A stretch of 64,000 nucleotides of DNA from Lacrimispora sinapis (GCF_043633585.1 NZ_CP141832.1:2666001-2730000); one strand, 5' to 3'. Shown: positions 25,116-34,348, counted from the stretch's first letter. Notes: generated by a model from the sequence alone, not told the origin. Numbers and translations: made by a program.

Positions 25116-25556
25116 ATGAGCTCAAAAACAAAAATCGTCGTATTACGAATGAAAGAAATCATCTACACTGCAATCTTCGTTGGCCTTGGAATTCTTCTTA
25201 TCACTTTGTTTTTAGTCATGTTCCGCCCGAAAAAGGATTCGGTTCCTACATCTGGTGACGCCGTGCACTATGTTCCGGGGGTCTATACCTCCGCCATAAC
25301 GCTGAATAACCAGGACATCAATGTTACAGTCACCGTAGATTCCGGTAAAATCACTTCCGTGAGCCTGGTTCCTTTAAGCGAAGCCGTCGCCACCATGTAT
25401 CCGCTCATGCAACCTGCCATGGATCACTTATCCGAGCAGATCGTGAAAAACCAGTCCACCAAAAACATTTCCTATTCGTCGGATTCCCGCTATACCTCTG
25501 GCGTCCTTTTAAAGGCAGTGGATCAGGCACTGTCAAAAGCCCAGAAATCCGATTAG
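25116..25556 (+). CDS. Membrane-anchored FMN-binding-like protein
   Basis: This 146-residue protein has one N-terminal membrane helix (about 14-37) and an extracellular domain like the FMN_bind fold: YVPGVYTSAITLNNQDINVTV, a VDSGKITSVSLVPL strand, and a late YTSGVLLKAVDQAL helix. In most relatives the helix is preceded by SGAT-x-S/T, used for covalent FMN. Here it reads SSDSRYTS, so covalent flavin attachment is doubtful. A GGAGGG site precedes the start. Role unknown; it may sense or carry electrons, or only keep the fold. Confidence 0.65.
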   Translation: MSSKTKIVVLRMKEIIYTAIFVGLGILLITLFLVMFRPKKDSVPTSGDAVHYVPGVYTSAITLNNQDINVTVTVDSGKITSVSLVPLSEAVATMYPLMQPAMDHLSEQIVKNQSTKNISYSSDSRYTSGVLLKAVDQALSKAQKSD

Positions 25557-25562
25557 CAGGCA

Positions 25563-25591
25563 TTGTGTTTTTTCCTTTATGATTGTATAAT
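25563..25591 (+). promoter_or_regulatory. Sigma-A promoter of the MATE transporter gene
   Basis: TTGTGT (25563-25568) and TATAAT (25586-25591) are 17 bp apart, about 42 nt before the chosen start codon. Confidence 0.7.
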
Positions 25592-25633
25592 GAGGAAACG
25601 TGATACATACTTACATAAATGAGGAAAACGACC

Positions 25634-27025
25634 ATGAATCAAACTACAAAAGCACAGGATGCAGCGGGGCATAACGGGATTACAGAGGGAGTGATTTGGA
25701 AACAGCTTCTTCTGTTTTTCTTTCCCATTTTATTCGGCACCTTTTTTCAACAGCTCTACAATACCATAGACGCCGTCATTGTCGGAAGATTTGTGGGCAA
25801 AGAAGCACTTGCAGCAGTAGGAGGCCCTACCGGAACCCTGATCAATTTGCTGATCGGTTTCTTCATAGGGCTTTCTTCCGGTGCAACAGTCATCATCTCA
25901 CAATTTTACGGTGCAAAAAAAGAGGAGGAGGTAAGTAAGGCTGTCCATACGGCCATCGCCTTCTCCATTACTACCGGAATAATCTTTACCATCACCGGCA
26001 TCCTGGGAGCACCATTTGCCTTGAAAGCCATGGGAACGCCTGACGAGATCCTCCACCATGCGGTGGCCTTTATGCGGGTCTATTTTATCGGGATTACCGC
26101 CAACCTGGTCTACAACATGGGAGCCGGAATCCTGCGGGCCATCGGGGACTCCAAACGGCCTCTTTACTTTCTTATCACAAGCTGTTTTACCAATATCGTT
26201 CTGGACATCCTGTTTGTGGTATATTTGCCCCTGGGGGTTCGGGGAGCGGCTCTTGCCACCATCCTCTCCCAGCTTCTCAGCGCCGTGCTGGTAGTCCGTC
26301 TGCTGATCCGTACCAGGAAATCCTACCGTCTTGTTCCAAAAGCCTTAAAAATTGACCCGGACATGCTTAGAAGAATCATCCGCATCGGTTTTCCTGCCGG
26401 ACTCCAGTCCGTCATGTACTCCTTGTCAAATATCATCATCCAGTCAAGCATCAACACACTTGGTACCGATACCATTGCAGCCTGGACCGCCTACGGAAAA
26501 ATAGACAGCATATTTTTCACCATCATCAGCGCATTCGGTATTGCCATCACTACCTTTGTGGGGCAAAACTACGGAGCGAACAAAAGGGACCGGGTCTACA
26601 AAGGAATCCGGGTCTGTATGGCCATGTGCTTTGCTTCCTCTATTGCTTTGAGCTTTTTACTCTATACCTTTGGAAACCATATTTTTCTGCTCTTTACCAC
26701 GGACCCATCGGTCATTGCCATCGGAACGGAAATTCTCCGCTTTCTGGCGCCGGTCTATGTTACCTATATCTGCATCGAGATCTGTTCCGGTTCCCTCAGA
26801 GGAACAGGGGACTGCTGGATTCCCATGCTGCTCACCTGCTTAGGTGTATGCGTACTCAGGGTCGTATGGGTCTGGGTGGCTGTTCCTCTGCATCCCACCA
26901 TTAAAATGGTGGTCTTCAGCTATCCAATGACCTGGACAACCACCTCCGTTTTATTTCTGGTTTATTTCAGCTTTTATAGCCGGCTGAAATGGCGCAGATT
27001 CCCCTTACGTCTGAAGAAACACTGA
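25634..27025 (+). CDS. MATE family efflux transporter
   Basis: I choose ATG 25634, which has a GAGG site 10 nt upstream; an ATG at 25619 would put the site inside the gene. The 463-residue protein has twelve membrane helices in two repeats, with typical MATE segments such as LFFFPILFGTFFQQLYNTID, VIVGRFVGKEALAAVG and GAGILRAIGDSKRP. MATE proteins export cationic compounds using Na+ or H+; the substrate is unknown. It is transcribed alone and converges on the yitT-like gene, with no clear terminator in the 14-bp gap. Confidence 0.94.
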   Translation: MNQTTKAQDAAGHNGITEGVIWKQLLLFFFPILFGTFFQQLYNTIDAVIVGRFVGKEALAAVGGPTGTLINLLIGFFIGLSSGATVIISQFYGAKKEEEVSKAVHTAIAFSITTGIIFTITGILGAPFALKAMGTPDEILHHAVAFMRVYFIGITANLVYNMGAGILRAIGDSKRPLYFLITSCFTNIVLDILFVVYLPLGVRGAALATILSQLLSAVLVVRLLIRTRKSYRLVPKALKIDPDMLRRIIRIGFPAGLQSVMYSLSNIIIQSSINTLGTDTIAAWTAYGKIDSIFFTIISAFGIAITTFVGQNYGANKRDRVYKGIRVCMAMCFASSIALSFLLYTFGNHIFLLFTTDPSVIAIGTEILRFLAPVYVTYICIEICSGSLRGTGDCWIPMLLTCLGVCVLRVVWVWVAVPLHPTIKMVVFSYPMTWTTTSVLFLVYFSFYSRLKWRRFPLRLKKH

Positions 27026-27039
27026 TTTTTACGAAGCCT

Positions 27040-27912
27040 TTACTCCATCGGTGCCCGGTAAAAGGCTCCGTAAAACTGCTCCGTCCGAAACATATTTACG
27101 ATCACGTGTCCATCCACTTCGTGAAACAGAGATATAATGTCGGCCACCTCATAGGAAGATACCACCGTATGAAGCAGATACATTTTTTTCTTGCTGTAAC
27201 CGCCTACGGCATCCACACAGGAGATGCCGTGTTGAAAGGCTTTCACATATGCCTGAGTAAGCTCCGGCCCTTTGGTGGTAGTGACCTGAAGAGTCACCCG
27301 CTCATACCTGTGATGGAAGGTGGAAATGATCTTTGTCCCCACAAACTGGAATAAAATAGAATATCCCGCATATTTCCATCCAAAGATCGCACCAAAGGTA
27401 CACAGCAGGATTACGTTCCCTATAAACACATAGGTCCAGATAGAATTTCCCGTCTTATTGGAAACATAAAGAGCAATAAAGTCCGTTCCTCCGGTGGACG
27501 CATTTCCTCGAAGGGCGATCACTATGGCAAACCCGTAAAGCACCCCTCCATATATTACATTCAATACCTCATCATCAAAAAGAGGAGTAAATTGAAAAAT
27601 CCTTAAAAAAACACTGGATAACAAAACCTGGAGCAGCGAAAATAGAGTAAACCGTTTACTGATGCTTTTGCTGCATGCCCAGGCCACAGGAAGATTCAGT
27701 ATGATCATGCCGAGGGAAGTGGATATATTCATCCCAAAAAGGGATGTCACCCGGTCAATCAAAATGGCAATTCCTGTAAACCCTCCTGATAAAAGCCCGG
27801 CCGGCTGAATGAATGCCTGTATTACATAAGTCTGCAAAAGCGCTGATAGGACAACTGCCAACGTTGTCATTACATTTCTCACACGCTTATCTCTCCTCAG
27901 TTTTTTCAACAT
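27040..27912 (-). CDS. YitT family membrane protein (DUF2179 C-terminal domain)
   Basis: This 290-residue protein has about six membrane helices and the YitT hallmark near the N-terminus (FIQPAGLLSGGFTGIAILID), then a cytoplasmic DUF2179 domain (about 205-285; SCVDAVGGYSKKKMYLLHTV). The family is widespread in Firmicutes and its substrate is not established; a transport or ion role is often suspected. The gene lies behind a long leader with an intrinsic terminator about 60 nt before the ATG, so expression is controlled by attenuation. Confidence 0.88.
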   Translation of the reverse strand: MLKKLRRDKRVRNVMTTLAVVLSALLQTYVIQAFIQPAGLLSGGFTGIAILIDRVTSLFGMNISTSLGMIILNLPVAWACSKSISKRFTLFSLLQVLLSSVFLRIFQFTPLFDDEVLNVIYGGVLYGFAIVIALRGNASTGGTDFIALYVSNKTGNSIWTYVFIGNVILLCTFGAIFGWKYAGYSILFQFVGTKIISTFHHRYERVTLQVTTTKGPELTQAYVKAFQHGISCVDAVGGYSKKKMYLLHTVVSSYEVADIISLFHEVDGHVIVNMFRTEQFYGAFYRAPME

Positions 27913-27976
27913 AATATTTCTCCTCCTATCATTAAAGGATATTATATGTAAGTTCTTCCTCTATATCAATCTTTTT

Positions 27977-28125
27977 CATAAAAAAAGAGGATCGCCCTTC
28001 CCCCACAGAAGGCAATCCTCCGTCACGGTCCAAACCGTCACATTATATTGTTTTTGCTACTGGCATCCCCATGCCGATATCAAGCACATAAGACACCTCT
28101 ATGTGCTTTTCACATAGACAATCGT
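27977..28125 (-). ncRNA. Structured leader RNA with attenuator upstream of the yitT-like gene
   Basis: Starting near 28120 on the minus strand the leader can fold into TATGTG/CACATA, or alternatively AGCACATA/TATGTGCT, then GGCAT-GGGG-ATGCC, ACGGT-TTGG-ACCGT, and finally a terminator made of GAGGATTGCC and GGCGATCCTC ahead of TTTTTTT (27978-28022). Mutually exclusive first stems plus a terminator in front of an intact gene look like a riboswitch or similar attenuator. I compared it with the consensus of purine, TPP, lysine, SAM, FMN, c-di-GMP, fluoride, ZTP and T-box leaders and none fits by eye. Confidence 0.65.
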
Positions 28126-28128
28126 ACC

Positions 28129-28157
28129 ATAGAATCCCAAAAAAGTCAATATTTTTA
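28129..28157 (-). promoter_or_regulatory. Sigma-A promoter of the yitT leader
   Basis: On the minus strand TTGACT and TACGAT are separated by 17 bp just upstream of the leader RNA. Beyond it, up to 28335, the DNA is AT-rich with no further clear signal; a GCATA at 28277 may belong to a forespore promoter for the germination gene, but the -10 match is poor. Confidence 0.65.
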
Positions 28158-28335
28158 GTCTATTTTACCAAAAAATTGCCTTTAATTCAAAAAACATTGC
28201 CACATTTTTTCTTACAAGTTCCTTTCCTGGGTTTCTGTTTTGCACACAAATGCAAAAAACATATTTTTCTGAAAATTGCATATACTTTCCTTATTGCCAA
28301 AATGCTGCTAATTTATTTACAAGGAGAAAACTGTT

Positions 28336-29745
28336 ATGGATTTTTCAAGTAGCCTCACTGATAATATGAATTATTTAAACAACAAACTGGATGTAGACCA
28401 AAACTTTGATCTGGTTTACCGCACATTTTATATCGGAGAACGGGAAGCAGCCTTATATTGCATCGACGGGTTTACAAAAGGGGATGTGTGGCAGAAGATC
28501 ATGGAGGACTTTTCTTCCATAAAAAAGGAAGACATGCCCCTTGATGTCCTTGAGTTTTCCAAAAAATTCTTTCCTTACTCGCAGGTAAGTCTGGTCAAAG
28601 ATGATGACAAAATGATAAAATCTTTGCTTACAGGCCTTGCCTGCCTCTTGATTGATGGTTACGACAAATGTCTCGTGGTGGACAGCCGTGGCTATCCCTC
28701 AAGAGGCGTGTCTGAACCGGAAAAAGATAAGGTGCTTCGTGGCTCCAAAGACGGCTTTGTGGAAACACTGACCTCGAATACCGCTTTGATCCGACGAAGA
28801 ATCCGTGATCCCAGGCTGACGATGGAGATCATGCATTCCGGAGAAAGCTCTTATACTGACATTGCCATCTGCTATTTTAAGGGACGTGTGGATGAAAAGC
28901 TTCTTGCCACCATCAAGGAACGGATCAAAAAGCTGAAGGTAGACGCCCTGACCATGAACCAGGAAAGTCTGGCGGAATGCATCTATCCCCATAAATGGTT
29001 CAATCCATTTCCCAAATTCAAATATTCGGAACGGCCGGACACCGCTTCTGCCTCTTTGCTGGAAGGCAACATCATTATCCTGGTAGACAACTCTCCTTCT
29101 GCCATGATCCTGCCCTCCTCGATTTTTGACATCATTGAAGAAGCCGATGATTATTACTTCCCCCCGGTGACGGGAACCTATTTAAGGCTCTCCCGGTTTA
29201 TCATTTCTATATTAACGCTGTATTTGACCCCTACCTGGCTGTTTTTTATGCAGAATCCAGAACTGATTCCCTCCTGGCTCCAATTTATACAGTTATCAGA
29301 ACCCCCTCAGGTTCCTCTTCTGTTCCAGCTTCTGATTCTGGAATTCGCCATTGACGGACTAAGGCTTGCAGCGGTCAATACTCCCAGTATGCTGACCACG
29401 CCTCTCAGTGTGATCGCCGGTATTGTACTGGGAGAATATTCCGTAAAATCCGGCTGGTTCAACAGTGAGACCATGCTTTATATGTCATTTGTCACCATCG
29501 CAAACTATTCCCAGTCAAGCTTTGAGCTGGGTTATGCCTTCAAATTCATACGAATGATCATACTCGTAACTACGGCTCTCTTTAACTTCTGGGGCTTTGT
29601 GGGCGGTATCCTGCTCTCCATTTGCGCCCTTGTATTTAATAAGACCATAGCTGGAAAGAGCTACATTTATCCCCTCATCCCGTTCCGCTTTTCAGAGCTC
29701 AAAAAACGGTTTTTCCGGGGACGTCTGCCTCACAGGGAAAAATAA
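28336..29745 (+). CDS. GerA/SpoVAF-type spore germination protein
   Basis: This 469-residue protein matches the GerA-family A subunit. The N-terminal half is soluble, with RGYPSRGVSEPEKDKVLRGS, the DGFVETLTSNTALIRRRIRDP segment and EGNIIILVDNSPSAMILPSS. The C-terminal half has about five membrane helices (YFPPVTGTYLRLSRF onward). The sequence is closer to stage V protein AF than to a tripartite receptor, and no B or C subunit gene is adjacent. SpoVAF works with the DPA-channel proteins and GerA receptors in the spore inner membrane. The AAGGAG site fits the ATG. It shares a bidirectional terminator with guaB. Confidence 0.85.
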   Translation: MDFSSSLTDNMNYLNNKLDVDQNFDLVYRTFYIGEREAALYCIDGFTKGDVWQKIMEDFSSIKKEDMPLDVLEFSKKFFPYSQVSLVKDDDKMIKSLLTGLACLLIDGYDKCLVVDSRGYPSRGVSEPEKDKVLRGSKDGFVETLTSNTALIRRRIRDPRLTMEIMHSGESSYTDIAICYFKGRVDEKLLATIKERIKKLKVDALTMNQESLAECIYPHKWFNPFPKFKYSERPDTASASLLEGNIIILVDNSPSAMILPSSIFDIIEEADDYYFPPVTGTYLRLSRFIISILTLYLTPTWLFFMQNPELIPSWLQFIQLSEPPQVPLLFQLLILEFAIDGLRLAAVNTPSMLTTPLSVIAGIVLGEYSVKSGWFNSETMLYMSFVTIANYSQSSFELGYAFKFIRMIILVTTALFNFWGFVGGILLSICALVFNKTIAGKSYIYPLIPFRFSELKKRFFRGRLPHREK

Positions 29746-29788
29746 GAAACAGGCGGAGATCGTTCAATCTCCGCCTGTTTCTTATTTA
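29741..29788. terminator. Bidirectional terminator between germination gene and guaB
   Basis: AATAAGAAACAGGCGGAGAT and its complement form a 19-bp near-perfect stem with a 6-nt loop, flanked by A and T runs, and it reaches into both stop codons. Confidence 0.9.
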
Positions 29789-31240
29789 TTCGTCAATGCT
29801 GTAATTCGGTGCTTCTTTTGTAATATGGATATCATGAGGATGGCTTTCCTTTAAGGAAGCTGCGGTAATCTTTACGAATCTTCCGTTGTCCTGTAACGCC
29901 TTGATATTCTGTGCTCCGCAATATCCCATACCGGAACGCAAACCGCCCAGGATCTGGAATACGGTATCTTCTACCATTCCCTTATATGCCACACGGCCTT
30001 CCACGCCTTCCGGTACCAGCTTCTTGGCATCCGACTGGAAGTAGCGGTCCTTGCTTCCATTCTCCATGGCTGCAATGGAACCCATTCCGCGGTAAACTTT
30101 GTACTTTCTTCCCTGATATAGTTCAAAGGTTCCGGGGCTTTCATCACATCCGGCAAACATGCTTCCCATCATACATACGCTTCCGCCTGCTGCGATGGCT
30201 TTTGTCAAGTCTCCGGAATACTTGATTCCGCCGTCTGCGATGACAGGAACGCCGTATTCCTTGGCAACGGCATAGCAATCCATAACGGCTGTGATCTGTG
30301 GAACACCGATCCCTGCCACCACACGGGTGGTACAGATGGAACCAGGACCGATACCAACCTTGACCGCATCAGCACCTGCTTCGATTAACGCCTTGGTGGC
30401 TTCTCCGGTTGCAACGTTGCCTGCGATGACCTGAAGTTCCGGATAAGCCTCCTTGATCATTCTTACGCAGCGCAGAACGTTCTCAGAATGTCCGTGAGCG
30501 GAATCAAGAACCACAACATCCACCTTCGCATTCACAAGGGCTGCTACACGGTCCAGTACGTTGGCAGTAATACCAACTCCGGCTCCGCATAAAAGTCTGC
30601 CCTGACTGTCTTTTGCAGACAAAGGATACTTGATCTGTTTTTCGATATCTTTAATGGTAATAAGTCCTTTTAAATTGAAATCATCATCAACGATTGGAAG
30701 CTTTTCCACTCTTGCCTTTGCAAGAATCTGCTTTGCTTCCATGAGAGTGATTCCCTCTTTCGCCGTCACCAGATTCTTAGAGGTCATGCATTCTTTGATC
30801 TTTCTGCTGAAATCCTCTTCAAACTTCAAGTCACGGTTTGTAATAATACCCACCAGTTTTTTTCCTTCTGTGATCGGTACGCCTGAGATGCGGAACTTTG
30901 CCATAAGCTCGTCTGCATCCTTTAATGTATGTTCCGGGGAAAGGAAGAATGGGTCCGTTATGACGCCGTTTTCTGACCTCTTAACCTTATCAACCTCATC
31001 CGCCTGCTGTTCTATGGTCATGTTCTTATGGATGATGCCGATTCCCCCCTGTCTTGCCATGGCAATTGCCATGCGGTGCTCGGTAACGGTATCCATACCT
31101 GCACTCATAAGCGGAATATTCAGCTTGATGGTTTTTGTAAGGTTGGTCGTTAAATCAACCTGATTGGGAATTACTTGTGAATATGCAGGAACTAATAGCA
31201 CATCATCAAAAGTAATGCCTTCGCCAATAATTGTACCCAT
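29786..31240 (-). CDS. guaB: Inosine-5'-monophosphate dehydrogenase
   Basis: This 484-residue enzyme oxidises IMP to XMP with NAD, the first step to guanine nucleotides. It has the N-terminal TFDDVLLVPAYS, two CBS domains (about 90-205), the flap and catalytic loop GIGPGSICTTRVVAGIG with the active-site Cys, and YRGMGSIAAM. Length is standard. It has its own sigma-A promoter and no riboswitch is visible. Confidence 0.97.
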   Translation of the reverse strand: MGTIIGEGITFDDVLLVPAYSQVIPNQVDLTTNLTKTIKLNIPLMSAGMDTVTEHRMAIAMARQGGIGIIHKNMTIEQQADEVDKVKRSENGVITDPFFLSPEHTLKDADELMAKFRISGVPITEGKKLVGIITNRDLKFEEDFSRKIKECMTSKNLVTAKEGITLMEAKQILAKARVEKLPIVDDDFNLKGLITIKDIEKQIKYPLSAKDSQGRLLCGAGVGITANVLDRVAALVNAKVDVVVLDSAHGHSENVLRCVRMIKEAYPELQVIAGNVATGEATKALIEAGADAVKVGIGPGSICTTRVVAGIGVPQITAVMDCYAVAKEYGVPVIADGGIKYSGDLTKAIAAGGSVCMMGSMFAGCDESPGTFELYQGRKYKVYRGMGSIAAMENGSKDRYFQSDAKKLVPEGVEGRVAYKGMVEDTVFQILGGLRSGMGYCGAQNIKALQDNGRFVKITAASLKESHPHDIHITKEAPNYSIDE

Positions 31241-31308
31241 TGATATTTCCTCTCCTTCTTTCGATTTTTATTAACATCGCTAATCTGAATTTTGCTTGTT
31301 AGTTACCT

Positions 31309-31337
31309 AGTTTAACAAATTTTACATAGCTTGTCAA
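31309..31337 (-). promoter_or_regulatory. Sigma-A promoter of guaB
   Basis: TTGACA (31332-31337) and TAAACT (31309-31314) are 17 bp apart, about 70 nt before the start codon. Confidence 0.75.
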
Positions 31338-31395
31338 CGGACATTTTGTAGTATTTTTCCGTCATACATGGACAGTAAAGAATGCTTTTTTTATA

Positions 31396-31440
31396 CAAAA
31401 AAAGGGCGGGAACAGTCATTCACCATTCCTACCCTCTTTC
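31396..31440 (-). terminator. Terminator of the small membrane protein gene
   Basis: On the minus strand an AGGG-x-GGAA/TTCC-x-CCCT stem is followed by seven T residues, directly after the stop of the 169-codon gene. Confidence 0.75.
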
Positions 31441-31443
31441 CTG

Positions 31444-31953
31444 TTATATCTGTGAAATCACCTTACGGGGTGCTGTCATCTTCATACAGTGCAGCAGCTT
31501 ATCATTGGGTTCAAAAATAACTTTCACCCGTTCCGAACCAGACTGACTGATGAGCGTATAAGTCTTTGCCCCCGGCAACTGTGAAGAAAAATCAAGTACC
31601 TTCATATCTTTTGTTTCATGATCACGGGCTTCTGTGGAACCTGTGGGAGCCACGATCTGTATCTCCTCCATGGAGGCCTCCCAGGCTTTTTTCCTCTTGC
31701 TTTTGCCGTATATCCGGTCAATGGACAACGAATTGGTCACATACAAATATTCGTATTCCACTTCACTGTTCCTGAATACCAGATATGCGGCTCCTCCGAC
31801 AGCAAAAAGTATGATTACTCCGAAAATCCCAAAAACCGGAGAGATGGAAAGGAAAAATGCGATGACACACAAAATTCCCATCACGATCTTTAGCACCAAG
31901 GTATAGGCCGGTGCTTTTCGCTTCACAAGCCATTCTGCATACATTTCATTCAT
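31444..31953 (-). CDS. Small membrane protein, DUF6106-like
   Basis: This 169-residue protein has two membrane helices (about 18-55) followed by a beta-rich cytoplasmic domain with YEYLYVTNSLSIDRIYGKSK. I recall this pattern from a Lachnospiraceae family named DUF6106; the assignment is from memory. No catalytic residues stand out. It is a single-gene unit upstream of guaB on the same strand but separated from it by a terminator and the guaB promoter. Function unknown. Confidence 0.55.
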   Translation of the reverse strand: MNEMYAEWLVKRKAPAYTLVLKIVMGILCVIAFFLSISPVFGIFGVIILFAVGGAAYLVFRNSEVEYEYLYVTNSLSIDRIYGKSKRKKAWEASMEEIQIVAPTGSTEARDHETKDMKVLDFSSQLPGAKTYTLISQSGSERVKVIFEPNDKLLHCMKMTAPRKVISQI

Positions 31954-32088
31954 AATGATACTGGATTCCTTTCTTCCCTGCGTCTTACCGGGGTATAAAG
32001 GTATTCCTTTCAGGCGCTGCTTTCTCTTCCCGTATGATTCAGGGTATAAAAGGATACCTCATAGGTGATTCTTTCGTACAGATATGTC

Positions 32089-33708
32089 TTACATCATATC
32101 CATTCCGCCTGGAGCCGGCATTGCAGGTGTCTTTTCTTTAATATTAGCAACAACAGACTCTGTTGTCAATAAGGTGGACGCCACGCTGGTAGCATTCTGA
32201 AGAGCGCTTCTGGTAACCTTTGTCGGGTCTAAGATGCCTGCTTCCACCATATCTACATATTCTTCTTTATAAGCGTCAAAGCCAATTCCGACTTTGGATT
32301 CTTTTACTTTATTGATGATGACGCTTCCTTCCAGTCCTGCATTGGCTGCAATGTGGTATAACGGAGCTTCCAGAGCCTTTAAGATGATCATACCGCCGGT
32401 CTTCTCGTCGCCTTCCAGTTTCTTCACTACGTCTTCGATCTGAGTGATGGTATGAATATAAGCAGATCCGCCGCCTGCGATAATACCCTCTTCTACGGCT
32501 GCTCTCGCTGCAGATAAAGCATCTTCCATACGAAGTTTTGCTTCCTTCATCTCAGTCTCTGTTGCAGCACCTACACGGATCACTGCTACGCCGCCGGATA
32601 ATTTAGCAAGTCTTTCCTGTAATTTTTCACGGTCAAAATCAGAAGTAGTCTCTTCGATCTGGCTCTTGATCTGTCCAATTCTTGCAGAAATGGAATCCTT
32701 ATCGCCTAATCCGTCAACAATTACGGTGTTTTCCTTCTGTACCTTAACGGATTTTGCACGTCCTAATAAATCAAGAGTTGCGGTCTTGAGGTCATATCCT
32801 AATTCTTCGGAGATTACGGTTCCGCCTGTTAAAACAGCGATATCCTGTAACATCTCTTTTCTTCTGTCGCCGTAGCCTGGTGCCTTAACACCAACAACAT
32901 TGAAGGTTCCTCTTAATTTATTAACGATCAGAGTTGTTAAAGCTTCTCCTTCGATATCCTCAGCAATAATCAAAAGTCTTGCACCGGACTGAACCACCTG
33001 CTCTAATAAAGGAAGGATCTCCTGAATGCTTGTGATCTTCTTATCGGTGATCAGGATATATGGATCGTCTAAATTCGCTTCCATCTTCTCCATATCTGTG
33101 CACATATAAGCAGAGATGTAACCTCTGTCAAACTGCATACCTTCCACCAGATCCAGTTCTGTCTTCATGGTCTTGGATTCTTCAATGGTAATAACGCCGT
33201 TGTTGGACACCTTTTCCATAGCGTCAGCTACCATCTCACCGACTTCATCATCTGCTGCGGAGATCGCTGCAACTCTTGCGATGGAGGCTTTGCCTTTGAT
33301 CGGTGCGCTCATCTTGGCAATGGCTTCAACAGCAGCCTCTGTTGCCTTCTTCATACCCTTTCTAAGAACGATTGGGTTGGCACCGGCTGCTAAGTTCTTC
33401 ATACCTTCATTGATCATGGCCTGTGCCAGAACGGTTGCGGTAGTCGTACCATCACCAGCCACATCGTTGGTCTTTGTTGCAACTTCTTTTACTAACTGTG
33501 CACCCATATTTTCAAAGGCATCTTCCAGCTCGATTTCTTTTGCAATGGTTACCCCATCGTTTGTGATCAAAGGTGCACCAAATGATTTATCAAGTACCAC
33601 GTTTCTTCCTTTTGGTCCTAAGGTCACACGAACAGTATCTGCTAACTGATTGACACCTGACTCAAGTGCTTTTCTTGCATCTACGCCATATTTAATCTGT
33701 TTTGCCAT
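32089..33708 (-). CDS. groEL: Chaperonin GroEL (60 kDa)
   Basis: This 539-residue protein forms the GroEL double ring and folds client proteins with GroES and ATP. It has LGPKGRNVVLDKSFGAP, the ATPase motif VAGDGTTTATVLAQAM, LLIIAEDIEGEAL and the GGM-type tail GGMDMM. Length is typical. It lies 84 bp downstream of groES and shares its CIRCE-controlled promoter. Confidence 0.98.
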   Translation of the reverse strand: MAKQIKYGVDARKALESGVNQLADTVRVTLGPKGRNVVLDKSFGAPLITNDGVTIAKEIELEDAFENMGAQLVKEVATKTNDVAGDGTTTATVLAQAMINEGMKNLAAGANPIVLRKGMKKATEAAVEAIAKMSAPIKGKASIARVAAISAADDEVGEMVADAMEKVSNNGVITIEESKTMKTELDLVEGMQFDRGYISAYMCTDMEKMEANLDDPYILITDKKITSIQEILPLLEQVVQSGARLLIIAEDIEGEALTTLIVNKLRGTFNVVGVKAPGYGDRRKEMLQDIAVLTGGTVISEELGYDLKTATLDLLGRAKSVKVQKENTVIVDGLGDKDSISARIGQIKSQIEETTSDFDREKLQERLAKLSGGVAVIRVGAATETEMKEAKLRMEDALSAARAAVEEGIIAGGGSAYIHTITQIEDVVKKLEGDEKTGGMIILKALEAPLYHIAANAGLEGSVIINKVKESKVGIGFDAYKEEYVDMVEAGILDPTKVTRSALQNATSVASTLLTTESVVANIKEKTPAMPAPGGMDMM

Positions 33709-33792
33709 AATTCATACCTCCAGTTTTCTTCTAAAATAATGGAAAGTCCTATGGGACCTTCAGTTCTTTGTGACAGCCTGCGGCCGCCTTAT

Positions 33793-34083
33793 TTATTCGA
33801 TCACTGCTAAAATATCATTCTGCTTTACAATAACGAATTTTTCATCGTCTTTTCCGGTCTCTACTTCTGTTCCTGAATATTTGGAGAAGATTACCTTATC
33901 GCCGATTTTAACCTGCATGGTAACTTCCTTGCCGTCTACCAAACCGCCAGGTCCTACTGCGATGACTTCCGCCTGCTGTGGCTTTTCTTTTGCCTGCCCC
34001 GGCAGAACAATACCGGACTTTGTTGTCTCCTCTGCAACCAATGGTTTTAACACAACTTTGTCAAATAATGGTACTAATTTCAT
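33793..34083 (-). CDS. groES: Co-chaperonin GroES (10 kDa)
   Basis: This 96-residue protein is the lid of GroEL. It shows the N-terminal LVPLFDKVVLKPL, the mobile-loop segment ETTKSGIVLPGQAKEKPQ and the closing KQNDILAVIE. First gene of the groESL operon, with an AGGAGG-type site before its ATG. Confidence 0.98.
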   Translation of the reverse strand: MKLVPLFDKVVLKPLVAEETTKSGIVLPGQAKEKPQQAEVIAVGPGGLVDGKEVTMQVKIGDKVIFSKYSGTEVETGKDDEKFVIVKQNDILAVIE

Positions 34084-34162
34084 TGCAATTCCTCCTCATA
34101 GCTTTCTGCTTATTTCTTTCTTCTGGCCTTCCGAAAGAAGTATTTTTTTATTCACATAATAA

Positions 34163-34191
34163 GTTATATCACTCATTATTAGCACTGTCAA
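34163..34191 (-). promoter_or_regulatory. Sigma-A promoter of groESL
   Basis: TTGACA (34186-34191) and TATAAC (34163-34168) are 17 bp apart. The -35 box lies inside the CIRCE spacer, so HrcA bound to CIRCE would block polymerase directly. Confidence 0.85.
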
Positions 34192-34205
34192 TAGTTGAGT
34201 GCTAA
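34179..34205. promoter_or_regulatory. CIRCE operator (HrcA site)
   Basis: TTAGCACT, an 11-bp centre and AGTGCTAA form the classical heat-shock inverted repeat upstream of groES, with one base off the full 9-bp arm on one side. HrcA is the known repressor of such sites. Confidence 0.95.
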
Positions 34206-34348
34206 CTTTATAATTTTTTTACAAATTTACCATATCTATACGTTTTTTACCTTATTTATTTAGTTTATAGAAATTTTCTTATTATATACCTTTCTTTTTT
34301 TCAACAGAAGTATTACAATAACAAAGAGAATGAAAGGAGTGTTTTTTT

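Noticed and set aside
28277..28335. Sigma-G promoter for the germination gene
   Set aside because: A GCATA is present, but no good -10 at the right distance could be read.
29911..30225. Long plus-strand frames inside guaB, groEL, addA, addB and feoB
   Set aside because: They are shadows of strongly conserved genes on the minus strand and have no ribosome-binding sites or family motifs.
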